Shown one piece after another: positions 34,645 to 45,141 of a DNA stretch of 64,000 nucleotides (position 1 is its first letter; every line of letters begins with the position of its first letter). Source of the stretch: Exilibacterium tricleocarpae (GTDB taxonomy: Bacteria; Pseudomonadota; Gammaproteobacteria; Pseudomonadales; Cellvibrionaceae). The notes beneath the pieces were generated by a model, which did not search any database, was not told where the DNA came from, and saw only the letters and a program-made list of their open reading frames with translations. The position numbers and the translations under genes were made by a program. The stretch is from assembly GCF_007004655.1 (NCBI RefSeq), contig NZ_ML660093.1, positions 291,197-355,196 of the forward strand, read 5' to 3'.

Positions 34645-37600
34645 ATGCAATACCGGCTGCCGAAAGAACTGTCGAAGGCGGTAGTGATTTCTATGCTGGT
34701 ATTTGTGTCGATGCTGTCGACAGGTGAGAGTGTTCAGCGCTACCAGTTGAACATCGCGTCGCAAACTGTCGAACAGGCCTTGCGTGAACTGGCGAACGTA
34801 ACCGGTAAGCAGTTGTTGTTCCCCTACGATAGGGTGAAAACCTCGAAGTCGACATTGATTTCAGGGCGCTACACGGTTGAGGATGCGTTGGCGATCATTT
34901 TGAAAGACACTTCACTTTCCGGAGAGCTCACTCAAGAAGGTGTAATCCTGGTTACACCAAGACAAAAAAAAAGTGACGGGAAAGTGAGCATGAATAACAA
35001 CAAGCATGTTTTGGCGGCGACTATTGGGTTTATGGTCGGCGCCGGTGGTGCCGAGCCAGTTGTGGCAAAAGACAACTACGACGATCGGCAAGGCCCGGCG
35101 GTCTCACTGGAGGAGATTGTCGTTACGGCCCAGAAGGTCGAGGAGAGTATTCAGACGGTGCCCATTGCCGTGTCGGCTTTTTCCGGCGAGGGTCTGGACG
35201 ATTTGAAGATCGAGCGCGGCGAGGAGCTGTTGCGCGCGATTCCCAATGTCACCTTCTCGAAGGCAAATTTCAGCGGCTATAACTTTTCCATCCGCGGTAT
35301 CGGTACCAAGGCGGTGTCCGCCAGCACTGACCCTGCCGTGGCTGTCAGTTTCAACAACACCCCCTTGATCCGCAACCGATTATTCGAGCAGGAGTTCTTC
35401 GACCTCCAGCGGGTTGAAGTACTGCGTGGCCCCCAGGGTACTCTTTACGGTCGCAATGCCACGGGCGGTGTCGTCAACGCACTGCCCATGCTGCCCGGGC
35501 CGGACCTCGGTGGCGAAATCGAGGCTGAGGTGGGCAATTTCAGTACGCGGCGGGTCAGCGGAAGCCTCAACCTGCCGCTCACCGATACCTTCTCCCTGCG
35601 CTTCTCCGGCGCACTGACCAAGCGCGATGGTTTTGACACCAACACGTTTACCGGCAGGGATGTGAACGACCGCGATCTCTATTCGACCCGCGCCATCGCC
35701 CAGTGGCAGCCGAGCGACAGTTTCAGTGCCAACTTTATCTGGCAGCATTTTAAGGAAGATGACCGCCGTTCGCGCACGGGCAAGCAACTGTGCACCCGCG
35801 ACCCCGGCCCTGGGGTGGTCGGCAGCACAACAGTTCCCACTGCTTCACTGCAGGCACGTCTCAGTCAGGGCTGTCTGCCGGGATCGCTGTATGACAGTGA
35901 CGCGTTCGGCGCACCTAACGCCGCCGGCTTCGCCAACGTGTGGTTCCCGGGCCACGTAGCCCCCGTGGGTTTCCGTGCGGATGGCTCCCAGGCTTTTATC
36001 ATCGAGCCCGGCGAAGATCCCTACGCCGGCGTCAGGCAATCGAGGGACCTGCGCGAAATCGAGACCAGTTATGACCCCGTTTTTCGCGCTGAAAACGACC
36101 TGTTCCAGTTGAACCTGGAGGCGTCGCTCGGCGAACATCTGCAGTTTTTCTCTCAATCCACCTATGCCAGCGACAACTATTACTCCTCGCAGGATTACAA
36201 CCGTTTTGTCTCCGATCCGAATTTTACAGATTCAACGGGCTTGTTCAATGTCAGCGGCGCACTGGTCGATCCCGATCCGCCAACGCCGGGGGGTGTTTAT
36301 ACCGATCCCCAACTCGGTCCGTCCAGAGGCGTTTTGTCGGTCGATATCAGCCAATCGGACAACGAGCAGTGGAGTCAGGAATTCCGCCTGCAGTCGGCGT
36401 TCGACGGCCCGTTCGACTTCAGTCTCGGTGCCAATTACCTCGATTTTGAATCGCAGGACGATTACTATGTCTTTAACAATCTGTTCACTTATCTCGCCGA
36501 GTATTTTTATAATTTCGAAAGTGGTGATTCGCCGTTTATAGAGACCCGCAACTGCGATATCGACGAGCAGCGGGAGTGTGTCTATGTCGATCCCAATCCG
36601 CTCGGCCAGTTGGACGACCAGGGCCACAATTACTTTCTGAGCCGAAACCTGGTGCGCACCAAATCCTGGGCTGTGTTCGGTGAAGCCTATTGGCAGGTCA
36701 CCGACGCTGTAAAGATCACCAGCGGCCTGCGGTATACCCAGGATGAGAAGACGGCGACCCCGATTCCCAGTCAGTTGCTGTTGGGATCGGAAGGGCGTGG
36801 GACCCGGACCGGGGCATCCAGTGGCGGGCGCGTCAGTCGGGGCTATCCGGCGCTGCCCGATATCGTACAGAATTGGAACCGGTTTACGGGCCGCTTTGTA
36901 CTCGACTGGCAGACCCAGACCCCGTTTACCGATGAGACCCTGGTTTACCTGTCGTTCGCCCATGGCTACAAGGGCGGCGGCTCCAATCCGCCGCGGGTCG
37001 ACCTCGACCCGAAGGTGGTCCAGTTCCAGCCGCTGGACAGCACGTTCAAACCTGAATTTGTCAACGCCATCGAGATCGGGACCAAGAACAGCCTGCGGGA
37101 TGGCTCGTTGACCCTGAACGCGACAGCTTTCTACTACAACTACCGGGACTACCAGGTTTCGCAGATCGTCGATCGCATTTCGTTTAATGAGAACTTCGAC
37201 GCCGAGAGTTGGGGCCTGGAGGTCGAAACCGCCTGGCAATTGACACCCAATTCCCGTATCGATCTCAATATGGGTTACCTGGATACGCGCATCGGTAAAG
37301 GCGAGGAGTCGATCGATGTGATGAATCGCACGCAGGGCAATGAAGACTGGATGCTCGTGCGCCCGCATGTGCAGGTTCCCTCCAACTGCATAGCGCCGGT
37401 GGAGTTGGTTGAGAGGGTTCTCTCTTTCGAGCCGATTCTCGATAGAACCGTCGAATTCCCATTGGCCTCGTTGTGCGCCGGCACGGCGCGTTGGGGTACA
37501 TTTACGCCGGAAATCGAGTCGAATTTAGCCTGGTACCAGACATTCGGTTTTGTCTACAATCCATTGACCGAAGCGCCCAATGCCGGCCGCGGTTTCGCTG

Positions 37601-37965
37601 CCGATCTCAGCGGCAACGAGCTGCCCAATTCACCCAATTTCACGTTTAATCTTGGCTTGCAACATATATTTTATCTCAGCGACTGGGAACTTAAGTTGCG
37701 CGCCGACTATTACCGCCAGTCCGACAGCTATGCGCGGGTATACAACACGACTTACGATAAGCTGGAGGGCTGGGATAATCTCAATGCGGCGGTGACGCTT
37801 GCGCATCCGTCTTCACAATTGCAGATGCAGCTCTACGTGAAGAACATCTTCGACGACTCACCGATCACCGACGTTTTTACCAACAGCGACGACACCGGAC
37901 TCAGTGCCAACGTCTTCACGCTGGAGCCGCGCATTTTTGGCTTTAGCCTGAATAAACGGTTTTGA
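34645..37965 (+). CDS. TonB-dependent receptor with N-terminal STN domain (second cassette)
   Basis: An 1106-aa outer-membrane receptor/transducer. The ATG at 34645 has AAGGA 6 bp upstream and is preferred over TTG 34639. Signal peptide about 1-28; STN domain about 32-103 (YQLNIASQTVEQALRELANV, LLFPYD); a second signal-like segment starting at Met116 (MNNNKHVLAATIGFMVGAGG); TonB-box-like EEIVVTAQK near 156-164; plug with VEVLRGPQGTLYGRNATGG; barrel ending in GFSLNKRF. Over plug and barrel it is very close to 4795-8175. They differ chiefly in the N-terminal region and in loop stretches. It would signal to FecR/sigma directly upstream. Substrate unknown. Confidence 0.93.
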   Translation: MQYRLPKELSKAVVISMLVFVSMLSTGESVQRYQLNIASQTVEQALRELANVTGKQLLFPYDRVKTSKSTLISGRYTVEDALAIILKDTSLSGELTQEGVILVTPRQKKSDGKVSMNNNKHVLAATIGFMVGAGGAEPVVAKDNYDDRQGPAVSLEEIVVTAQKVEESIQTVPIAVSAFSGEGLDDLKIERGEELLRAIPNVTFSKANFSGYNFSIRGIGTKAVSASTDPAVAVSFNNTPLIRNRLFEQEFFDLQRVEVLRGPQGTLYGRNATGGVVNALPMLPGPDLGGEIEAEVGNFSTRRVSGSLNLPLTDTFSLRFSGALTKRDGFDTNTFTGRDVNDRDLYSTRAIAQWQPSDSFSANFIWQHFKEDDRRSRTGKQLCTRDPGPGVVGSTTVPTASLQARLSQGCLPGSLYDSDAFGAPNAAGFANVWFPGHVAPVGFRADGSQAFIIEPGEDPYAGVRQSRDLREIETSYDPVFRAENDLFQLNLEASLGEHLQFFSQSTYASDNYYSSQDYNRFVSDPNFTDSTGLFNVSGALVDPDPPTPGGVYTDPQLGPSRGVLSVDISQSDNEQWSQEFRLQSAFDGPFDFSLGANYLDFESQDDYYVFNNLFTYLAEYFYNFESGDSPFIETRNCDIDEQRECVYVDPNPLGQLDDQGHNYFLSRNLVRTKSWAVFGEAYWQVTDAVKITSGLRYTQDEKTATPIPSQLLLGSEGRGTRTGASSGGRVSRGYPALPDIVQNWNRFTGRFVLDWQTQTPFTDETLVYLSFAHGYKGGGSNPPRVDLDPKVVQFQPLDSTFKPEFVNAIEIGTKNSLRDGSLTLNATAFYYNYRDYQVSQIVDRISFNENFDAESWGLEVETAWQLTPNSRIDLNMGYLDTRIGKGEESIDVMNRTQGNEDWMLVRPHVQVPSNCIAPVELVERVLSFEPILDRTVEFPLASLCAGTARWGTFTPEIESNLAWYQTFGFVYNPLTEAPNAGRGFAADLSGNELPNSPNFTFNLGLQHIFYLSDWELKLRADYYRQSDSYARVYNTTYDKLEGWDNLNAAVTLAHPSSQLQMQLYVKNIFDDSPITDVFTNSDDTGLSANVFTLEPRIFGFSLNKRF

Positions 37966-38106
37966 GTCCGGGAGCCGGCTGTCGGGCTGGTGCTTTTACT
38001 GCTCACTGTCTCGCTGTTGCGGTGTTTACTTTAATGGAAGACAGAGGGAAGTTTTTCCAAGCGGTGGTATAACGCTGCCGCATACAACCTAAAGAGGAAT
38101 GCCATA

Positions 38107-38604
38107 ATGAGAAAACTTTTAGCATTACCCGCTTTATCCATGGCCATCACCGCAACCGGCTTCACTGCCAATACGGTTGCCGAGACCTGGTCGCCCACCG
38201 GTACTACGGCTATGCTGTCCGGGCAAATGATGGTTTCCGGGGCGTTTGGCGGGCCGACAGTGTTCTGTAATCCGTCCGGTGGTATAGCGCTCGACGGCTC
38301 GTCGGCCACCGTCGGTGCGCCGGATCTCTCATTCGCTACGGCTCTCTATTGTGGGTTCGCTCTTTTTCTGGACCAGCCTTATAATCTCGAACCGTCGAGT
38401 TTGACGTCCGTCACGCTGCAAAATGTACGGGTAGCCGGTTATTTTGGTGCCTGTGCCGGCGATCTGGAGGGGGAGTTTGACCAGCTCACCGGCCGTATCA
38501 CGTTCAATACCGCGATCCTGCCCTCGGCCTCACCCAGGTCCCCGGATTGTGTGATTAACGGCTTTTGGGACACATCGCCGCAGATTTCTTACACCATTCC
38601 CTAG
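38107..38604 (+). CDS. Secreted protein resembling the PraB (alkane oxidation activator) family
   Basis: A 165-aa exported protein with a signal peptide (about 1-26, cleavage after VAE or nearby). The mature part is beta-rich with five Cys residues (FCNPSG, LYCGF, GACAGDLEG, SPDCVING). The order of C-x-G-x-L-x-G, ITFNTAILP and C-x-I-x-G followed by a final TSP is what I would expect for PraA/PraB-like secreted proteins, which in pseudomonads help growth on alkanes. The assignment rests on pattern only. It lies 140 bp behind the receptor and could be cotranscribed. Its TAG stop falls inside a long hairpin. Confidence 0.5.
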   Translation: MRKLLALPALSMAITATGFTANTVAETWSPTGTTAMLSGQMMVSGAFGGPTVFCNPSGGIALDGSSATVGAPDLSFATALYCGFALFLDQPYNLEPSSLTSVTLQNVRVAGYFGACAGDLEGEFDQLTGRITFNTAILPSASPRSPDCVINGFWDTSPQISYTIP

Positions 38605-38642
38605 GGCCTGTCTACACTCAGTGAGTGTAGACAGGCCCTAGG
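38600..38642. repeat. 43-bp inverted repeat with 21-bp arms over a stop codon
   Basis: CCTAGGGCCTGTCTACACTC plus A (38600-38620) is matched exactly by its complement at 38622-38642 around one central base. The stop codon of the PraB-like gene lies in the left arm. It would form a very strong RNA hairpin. With no T-run behind it, it is either an atypical terminator or stabiliser, or an inserted repeat. Confidence 0.8.
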
Positions 38643-38727
38643 TTGACCGCGGCGGTTGTTTATCCGGGAAGTCCCTATGCCCGCGACCGATTACCGGCAC
38701 CGGTATCGCGTCGCGGTGCGGGCGCCG

Positions 38728-39513
38728 TCAGTCGCCTGTTTTCGGCATCAGCTCTGAGAACTGTTCCTGCAGGCGCTGCATGCCCCCGATCCAGCGGCCG
38801 TAGTCGTTGGCTTTGTTCTGGAAGTATTTTTTCACTTGTGGGTGAGGCAGCACCAAAAATCGTTCTTCGCTGATAGCTTCCAGCGCTGCCTCGGCCACCT
38901 GTTGCGCTGACAACATACCGTCGACCCCGGCCACGCTGCCGTCGGTGCCCGCCGTCATTGCGGTTTCAACCGCCTGCGGGCACAGGGCCGAGACCTTGAT
39001 ACCCTGATGCCCGTGGGTCACCTGCAACCACTCCGCACAGGACAGGGCCGCATGTTTGCTGATCGAGTAGCTGAGGGAGCCGAGTTGGGTCAATAAACCC
39101 GCCGCCGAGGCGGTAATCAGAAAGTAGCCCTGACCCCGTTCCAGCATACGCGGCAGGGCGGCGCGGGCGGCGTAGATATGGGCCATGACATTGACGTCCC
39201 ATACCTGGGCGAAAGTATCGTTATCCGTTTCCACACCGCCCATTCGCAGAATACCCGCATTGCCGCAGAACAGATCGATATGACCCCAGGTGTCCTCAGT
39301 GGTCTGCATGAGTTTGCGGATATCGGCCTCGCTGCCCACATCGCAGGCGACGGCGGTGGCGCCCAGCTCTGTTGCCAGATCACTCAGCGATTCAGTGCTG
39401 ATATCGGCCAGCACCAGTTGCGCCGGTCGTTCCCGGTGAAACCGCTGCGCCAGAGCCCTGCCGATGCCACTGGCCGCGCCGGTGATAACCACTACCTTAT
39501 TTTCAATATCCAT
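38728..39513 (-). CDS. Short-chain dehydrogenase/reductase (SDR)
   Basis: A 261-aa classical SDR. The cofactor motif GAASGIGRAL is near residues 12-21, CDVGS near 59-63, the NNAG-type motif appears as GNAG near 85-88, and the catalytic set is Ser of ITASAAG, Tyr and Lys of YSISK (Y-x-x-x-K). The start at 39513 has AGGAGAGG just upstream. It would oxidise or reduce an alcohol/ketone with NAD(P); the substrate is not visible. The neighbouring hydroxylase-type enzyme on the same strand and fadBA beyond suggest a lipid or alicyclic substrate. The tail (KKYFQNKANDYGRWIGGMQR) is typical of SDRs annotated in lipid degradation loci. Confidence 0.85.
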   Translation of the reverse strand: MDIENKVVVITGAASGIGRALAQRFHRERPAQLVLADISTESLSDLATELGATAVACDVGSEADIRKLMQTTEDTWGHIDLFCGNAGILRMGGVETDNDTFAQVWDVNVMAHIYAARAALPRMLERGQGYFLITASAAGLLTQLGSLSYSISKHAALSCAEWLQVTHGHQGIKVSALCPQAVETAMTAGTDGSVAGVDGMLSAQQVAEAALEAISEERFLVLPHPQVKKYFQNKANDYGRWIGGMQRLQEQFSELMPKTGD

Positions 39514-39682
39514 AACCTCTCCTGAAATAAAGACACGCCTGTCCGGTATGCGACAGTCTGCCGATTTTGGCGAAAACCTGCCTTGAAGTAAACGCGTGCT
39601 TATCAAACGGCACCGCATGGCAAGTCCTTGAGCCGGCACGGTGGCAGGTTTTGAGAAGGTGCGATTAGTGACAGTAGCGGGA

Positions 39683-40354
39683 CTATCCGGACTGGATCGG
39701 TTCCCAGTAATAGGTGCCCAGCAGCAGGTCGAACAGTGGAAACGTGAGATTGAAATTGCGCTCGGTCATCAGCGCCCGGCGGTGGTGAAGGCGGTGCAGG
39801 TGCAGCAAGTGCCGCAGTAGCGGGGCCCGGTGTACCCAGTGAGGTGCGGGCAGGTGGTAGCTGAAATGCAGGACCTCATACAGCAGGTACATCGCCAGCA
39901 GGCTGATGGCCAACAGATAGCCGGCGTTGGCGCCGAGCAACAGACCGGCAAGCAGGCCCAGTGGCAGGCTGAAGGTGAAGATATGGGCGATTACCAGGTA
40001 TACCGGGAACAGCACCACTCGCCAGTCTTTCGAGGTCTCGAAGGCGAGTTTGCGGTCGCTGAAAAAACTGTGGTGATCGCCGGTGTGGCGCTGGTAAAAC
40101 AACCGTGCCCAGCGGCGTTTGTGGTGACCGAGCCAGCGGTGGGTGGCGTATTCGGAAAAGTTGGCCAGCACCATGCCGAGGGGTACCATCAGCCAGTCGC
40201 TGCCGCGCAGTCCGTCCAGTTGCAGGCTCCACAGACACAGCGCGGTAAGGCCTATGACGCCGACGGCGAGAGCGTGCCAGCCGCCGCGGTAAATGGGGCT
40301 GATCTGGGCCCGGTAGTTGGCTCTGAAGGCGTCGACATTATGCTTATCCAGCAT
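39683..40354 (-). CDS. Fatty acid hydroxylase / sterol desaturase superfamily membrane protein
   Basis: A 223-aa inner-membrane protein with about four transmembrane helices. Three His clusters expected for the di-iron site are present: HRWLGHH (about 72-78), HTGDHH (about 90-95) and HLHRLHH (about 187-193); the distances fit the superfamily. By family knowledge it uses O2 and electrons from a partner to hydroxylate or desaturate a lipid chain or sterol-like ring. It is on the minus strand upstream of the SDR gene (170 bp), so the two may be an operon that hydroxylates and then oxidises a substrate. Specificity is not visible. Confidence 0.82.
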   Translation of the reverse strand: MLDKHNVDAFRANYRAQISPIYRGGWHALAVGVIGLTALCLWSLQLDGLRGSDWLMVPLGMVLANFSEYATHRWLGHHKRRWARLFYQRHTGDHHSFFSDRKLAFETSKDWRVVLFPVYLVIAHIFTFSLPLGLLAGLLLGANAGYLLAISLLAMYLLYEVLHFSYHLPAPHWVHRAPLLRHLLHLHRLHHRRALMTERNFNLTFPLFDLLLGTYYWEPIQSG

Positions 40355-40428
40355 GGGCGGGATCGCTCTCAGTTGAGTTGAAGCGTCGAGGTTTACGGTA
40401 ACTCGTTGGAGGGCTGTTTGTCTAGGAC

Positions 40429-40496
40429 AGTGCTATCCGTCACGGGCCGCGCCGGTACAGGGTATTTTTCAGCCTTCCGAAGCGAGGACCTCTGCC
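40429..40496. repeat. 68-bp direct repeat, left copy (upstream of fadB)
   Basis: This stretch (core GTCACGGGCCGCGCCGGTAC, then AGGGTATTTTTCAGCCTTCC) is repeated with eight or fewer changes at 44349-44416, downstream of fadA, in the same orientation. The rest of the 473-bp gap 40355-40827 has no supportable gene; it is the leader of fadBA. Confidence 0.85.
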
Positions 40497-40827
40497 GGCG
40501 TGAACCGACCAGTGTGGCACGATCTTATAATCCCCAAGCCTCCAAACCACCCTGAAAACCCGCGCAAATGCATCCTCACTGACAACATACCGGCCATAAC
40601 TCCCAGATACATCTATAGTGTAGGTGTAAGTGCAAGCCCCTATTTGTCAGTCAATAGGAGCGAATTTGTCATTGAGGCGCCTTCCTGAATCCCTAATCCT
40701 TAGCGGTCTGGAAGATGCCGACCTGACGCAGCGATCCAGGAGGTCGCCTAACTTGCCCCTCATGGCGATATATCCAGCGTCGAGGTCCGGGCAGTCACCG
40801 TTTTCTCTCATTTTAAGAGGCTGATAG

Positions 40828-42984
40828 ATGATCTATTCAGGTAAAGCCATCACCGTTAGTGCGCTGGAGAATGGCATTGCGGAGCTGAATTTCGACTTGC
40901 AGGGCGAATCGGTTAACAAGTTCAACACGCTCACCACCGATGAGCTGCGCCGGGCCGGTGAGGCGCTGGCCGCCGCCGGCGGCATCAAAGGGCTGCTGGT
41001 GACCAGCGCTAAAGACGTCTTTATCGTCGGCGCCGATATCACTGAGTTCGGCAAGAACTTCAACCTCTCCGAAGCGGAGATCGCCGAGGCGGTATACGCC
41101 ACCAATCAGTATTTCAACGCAATCGAGGATTTACCTTTCCCCTCGGTGACGGCCATTAACGGCTACGCTCTCGGGGGCGGGTTGGAGATGGCGCTGTGCA
41201 CGGACTACCGGGTTATGTCGAGCAGCGCGAAAGTCGGCCTGCCCGAAACCAGACTCGGCATTATTCCCGGATTTGGCGGCACTGTGCGCCTGCCGCGGCT
41301 GATCGGTCCCGACAATGCCGCCGAGTGGATCGCCGCCGGCAAGGACCAAAAAGCCGAGGCGGCCATGGCCTGCGGTGCTGTGGATGCGGTGGTCGAGCCG
41401 GACTTGCTGCGCGAGGCGGCACTGGACCTGCTGCAGCAGTGTATCGACGGCAAGCTGGATTATGCCGCCAAACGCGCCGAGAAAAAGGCGCCGCTGCAAC
41501 TCAACGATATCGAGGCCATGATGTCGTTTGAGACCGCCAAAGCGGTGATTGCCGGGCAGGCCGGGCCCCACTACCCGGCGCCGGTCAGCGCCATCAAGAC
41601 GATTCAGAAAGCGGCCAAGATGGAGCGCGACGAGGCGCTGCGCGAAGAGGCCAAAACCATTGCCAAGCTGGCGAAAACCGAGGTGGCAAAAAATCTGGTC
41701 AGCCTGTTTCTCGGCGACCAGGCGTTGGGCAAGGCCGCCAAGCAGTGGGCGTCACAATCGGAAGACGTGAAACAAGCCGCCGTGCTCGGTGCGGGTATTA
41801 TGGGCGGCGGCATCGCCTACCAGTCCGCCTATAAAGGTACCCCCATCGTTATGAAGGATATCAACCAGGCAGGTATTGATCTGGGACTTTCAGAGGCCGC
41901 CAAACTCTTATCAAAACTGGTCGAGCGCGGGCGTATGACCGCCGATAAAATGGCCGGTGTGCTGAATCAGATTACACCGACACTCAGTTATGACGGTTTT
42001 GACGCGATCGACCTGGTGGTAGAGGCCGTGGTGGAAAACCCTAAAGTCAAACATGCGGTGTTGGCAGAGGTCGAGGGCAAGCTCGCCAAGGACGCTATCC
42101 TGACCTCCAATACCTCGACCATCTCGATCGATTATCTTGCCGAACCCCTGCAGCGGCCGGAGAATTTCTGCGGTATGCACTTCTTCAATCCGGTGCACAA
42201 GATGCCGCTGGTAGAGGTGATCCGCGGTGCGAAAACCAGCGATGCCGCGGTGGCGCGCACGGTGAATTACGCGCTGGCGATGGGCAAGAAGCCGGTCGTT
42301 GTGAAGGATTGCCCCGGGTTCCTGGTCAACCGTATTCTGGCTCCCTATATGGGTGCCTTTATGGGCATGATGCGCGACGGCGCCGACTTTACCAAAGTCG
42401 ATAAGGTGATGGAGAAGTTCGGTTGGCCCATGGGCCCCGCTTACCTCTGCGATGTGGTCGGTATCGATACCGGCGTGCACGCCGGTGAGGTGATGACCAA
42501 GGGCTTTCCCGAGCGCATGTCCCGCGATTTTAAAACCACCAGTGAAATTCTGTTCGAAGCCGATCGCTACGGCCAGAAAAACGGCAAGGGTTACTACGCC
42601 TACGAGACCGACAAGAAAGGCCGGCCGAAGAAGGTGGTCGATGAATCTGTCTGGGAGCTGTTTGCGCCGCACTGCGAAGCGCGCCGCGACTTTACCGATG
42701 AAGAGACGATCGACCGGGTGATGATTCCGCTGTGCCTGGAGGCGGTGCGGTGTCTGGAAGAGGGCATTGTCGCATCGGCCACCGATCTGGATATGGCGTT
42801 GATTTACGGCATCGGTTTCCCGCCGTTTCGCGGCGGCGCTCTGCACTACATCGATGACATGGGCGTGGCTGAGTTTGTCGCCAAGGCGGATAAGTACGCC
42901 GAGCTGGGGCCTCTGTACGCGCCCACTGATCGTCTGCGTGAAATGGCCGGCAACGGCGAAACTTTTTTTTCGCCTGAGCACTGA
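40828..42984 (+). CDS. fadB: Fatty acid oxidation complex subunit alpha FadB
   Basis: A 718-aa multifunctional beta-oxidation enzyme, normal length for FadB. The N-terminal enoyl-CoA hydratase/isomerase domain (1-190) has the oxyanion-hole stretch [15 protein letters not shown] and the acid region [15 protein letters not shown]. The NAD-binding domain begins with [17 protein letters not shown] (about 314-330). The dehydrogenase catalytic His is in [16 protein letters not shown], followed by [17 protein letters not shown] and a duplicated C-terminal domain. It hydrates enoyl-CoA and oxidises the 3-hydroxyacyl-CoA with NAD, passing it to FadA, its partner 28 bp downstream. No FadR/PsrA site was identified. 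Confidence 0.97.
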   Translation: MIYSGKAITVSALENGIAELNFDLQGESVNKFNTLTTDELRRAGEALAAAGGIKGLLVTSAKDVFIVGADITEFGKNFNLSEAEIAEAVYATNQYFNAIEDLPFPSVTAINGYALGGGLEMALCTDYRVMSSSAKVGLPETRLGIIPGFGGTVRLPRLIGPDNAAEWIAAGKDQKAEAAMACGAVDAVVEPDLLREAALDLLQQCIDGKLDYAAKRAEKKAPLQLNDIEAMMSFETAKAVIAGQAGPHYPAPVSAIKTIQKAAKMERDEALREEAKTIAKLAKTEVAKNLVSLFLGDQALGKAAKQWASQSEDVKQAAVLGAGIMGGGIAYQSAYKGTPIVMKDINQAGIDLGLSEAAKLLSKLVERGRMTADKMAGVLNQITPTLSYDGFDAIDLVVEAVVENPKVKHAVLAEVEGKLAKDAILTSNTSTISIDYLAEPLQRPENFCGMHFFNPVHKMPLVEVIRGAKTSDAAVARTVNYALAMGKKPVVVKDCPGFLVNRILAPYMGAFMGMMRDGADFTKVDKVMEKFGWPMGPAYLCDVVGIDTGVHAGEVMTKGFPERMSRDFKTTSEILFEADRYGQKNGKGYYAYETDKKGRPKKVVDESVWELFAPHCEARRDFTDEETIDRVMIPLCLEAVRCLEEGIVASATDLDMALIYGIGFPPFRGGALHYIDDMGVAEFVAKADKYAELGPLYAPTDRLREMAGNGETFFSPEH

Positions 42985-42994
42985 CACGCCTTAG

Positions 42995-44188
<1,194 letters not shown>

Positions 44189-44348
44189 GCGACTTTTTTA
44201 CAGGCGTTGCGCGGGGCGATGGCTTTGCGATTGTCGGGAGCGCTCCCTTTAGAGGGGGCCGCCCGGCGTAAACCGGCTCCAGTAACGCAGTTTCGATACC
44301 CGACTACCAGCAACTGACTATCCTGTTTCCGTTTGGGTTTTTGAGGGG

Positions 44349-44416
44349 AGTGCCACCCGTCACGGGCCGCGCCGGTACAGGGTATTTTTCAGCCTTCCGA
44401 AACCAAGACCTCTGCC
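44349..44416. repeat. 68-bp direct repeat, right copy (downstream of fadA)
   Basis: Direct repeat of 40429-40496, 3.9 kb apart and in the same orientation; the two bracket fadBA. The rest of the gap 44189-44559 shows no gene and no convincing terminator. Confidence 0.85.
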
Positions 44417-44559
44417 ATTGGGCACTGTTTGCTACTACACTTCACTGTCGGCACGAGATTTCAGCGTAGGGCTGAAAAACACCCAGTACCACCCCGTCCC
44501 TGGTTGGGCAGATGATCAAAACCCTGATGCCATAGCCTGGCGGTAAGGAGGACGAATCA

Positions 44560-45126
44560 GTGTATGAAACCAGAGCGCTCGACGAGACGACCTGGACGGA
44601 TTTCGCGCATCTGGTCGAGGTGAATAACGGCGTCTGGGGCGGATGCTGGTGCACGTGGTACCACGGGAAGGATGCCAGTGCGGACGGCGACTCTCCAGCT
44701 CTGAAGCGCAAGGCGAAAGAATGCCTCGTTCGCCAGGGCAGGGCGCATGCATCGCTTGTATTCGAGGGGGAGGACTGCGTGGGTTGGTGCCAATTTGGAT
44801 CGCCAGAGGAACTTCCGCGAATCCATAATCAGCGTGCCTATCTGGCCACCGCTTCGATGTTACCTGACTGGCGGATCACCTGCTTTTTTTCCGGCAAGGG
44901 TCATCGCGGCAACGGCGTAGCGTCGGTCGCATTGGAAGGTGCAATCGAGCAAATCAAGACATTAGGTGGTGGGTGCGTCGAAGCGTTCCCGGAAAACACC
45001 GAGGGCCGAAAGGTCTCGGCCGCATTTCTTTTCAACGGTGCCCTGTCCATGTTTGAGCGGCACGGTTTCAAGCGATCACGGCAGATCGGGAAGCACAGGT
45101 GGGTGGTGACAAAGACCGTCACTTAA
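44560..45126 (+). CDS. GNAT-family N-acetyltransferase
   Basis: A 188-aa protein starting at GTG 44560, with TAAGGAGG 8 bp upstream. The acetyl-CoA-binding motif region reads CFFSGKGHRGNGVASVALEGAI (Q/RxxGxG/A-like, residues about 107-128). VGWCQFG before it and AFLFNGALSMFERHGFKRS after it are the usual GNAT strand and Asn/Tyr region. It transfers an acetyl group from acetyl-CoA to an amine; the acceptor is unknown. The start is rich in Trp and Cys (GVWGGCWCTWYHG), as in a known subgroup of hypothetical GNATs. It converges with the alkyltransferase gene 15 bp downstream. Confidence 0.85.
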   Translation: MYETRALDETTWTDFAHLVEVNNGVWGGCWCTWYHGKDASADGDSPALKRKAKECLVRQGRAHASLVFEGEDCVGWCQFGSPEELPRIHNQRAYLATASMLPDWRITCFFSGKGHRGNGVASVALEGAIEQIKTLGGGCVEAFPENTEGRKVSAAFLFNGALSMFERHGFKRSRQIGKHRWVVTKTVT

Positions 45127-45141
45127 TGTGCAGCGCTGGAG

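Noticed and set aside
36232-37368. 378-codon minus-strand frame inside the second-cassette TonB receptor
   Set aside because: Shadow of the receptor coding sequence; similar shadows occur at the same place in the paralogue, and the product has no recognisable features.
39830-40381. 183-codon plus-strand frame opposite the fatty acid hydroxylase gene
   Set aside because: The minus-strand product has three His boxes and membrane helices; the plus frame is its shadow.
41911-42987. 358-codon minus-strand frame inside fadB
   Set aside because: Antisense shadow of a confidently identified gene with high third-position GC.
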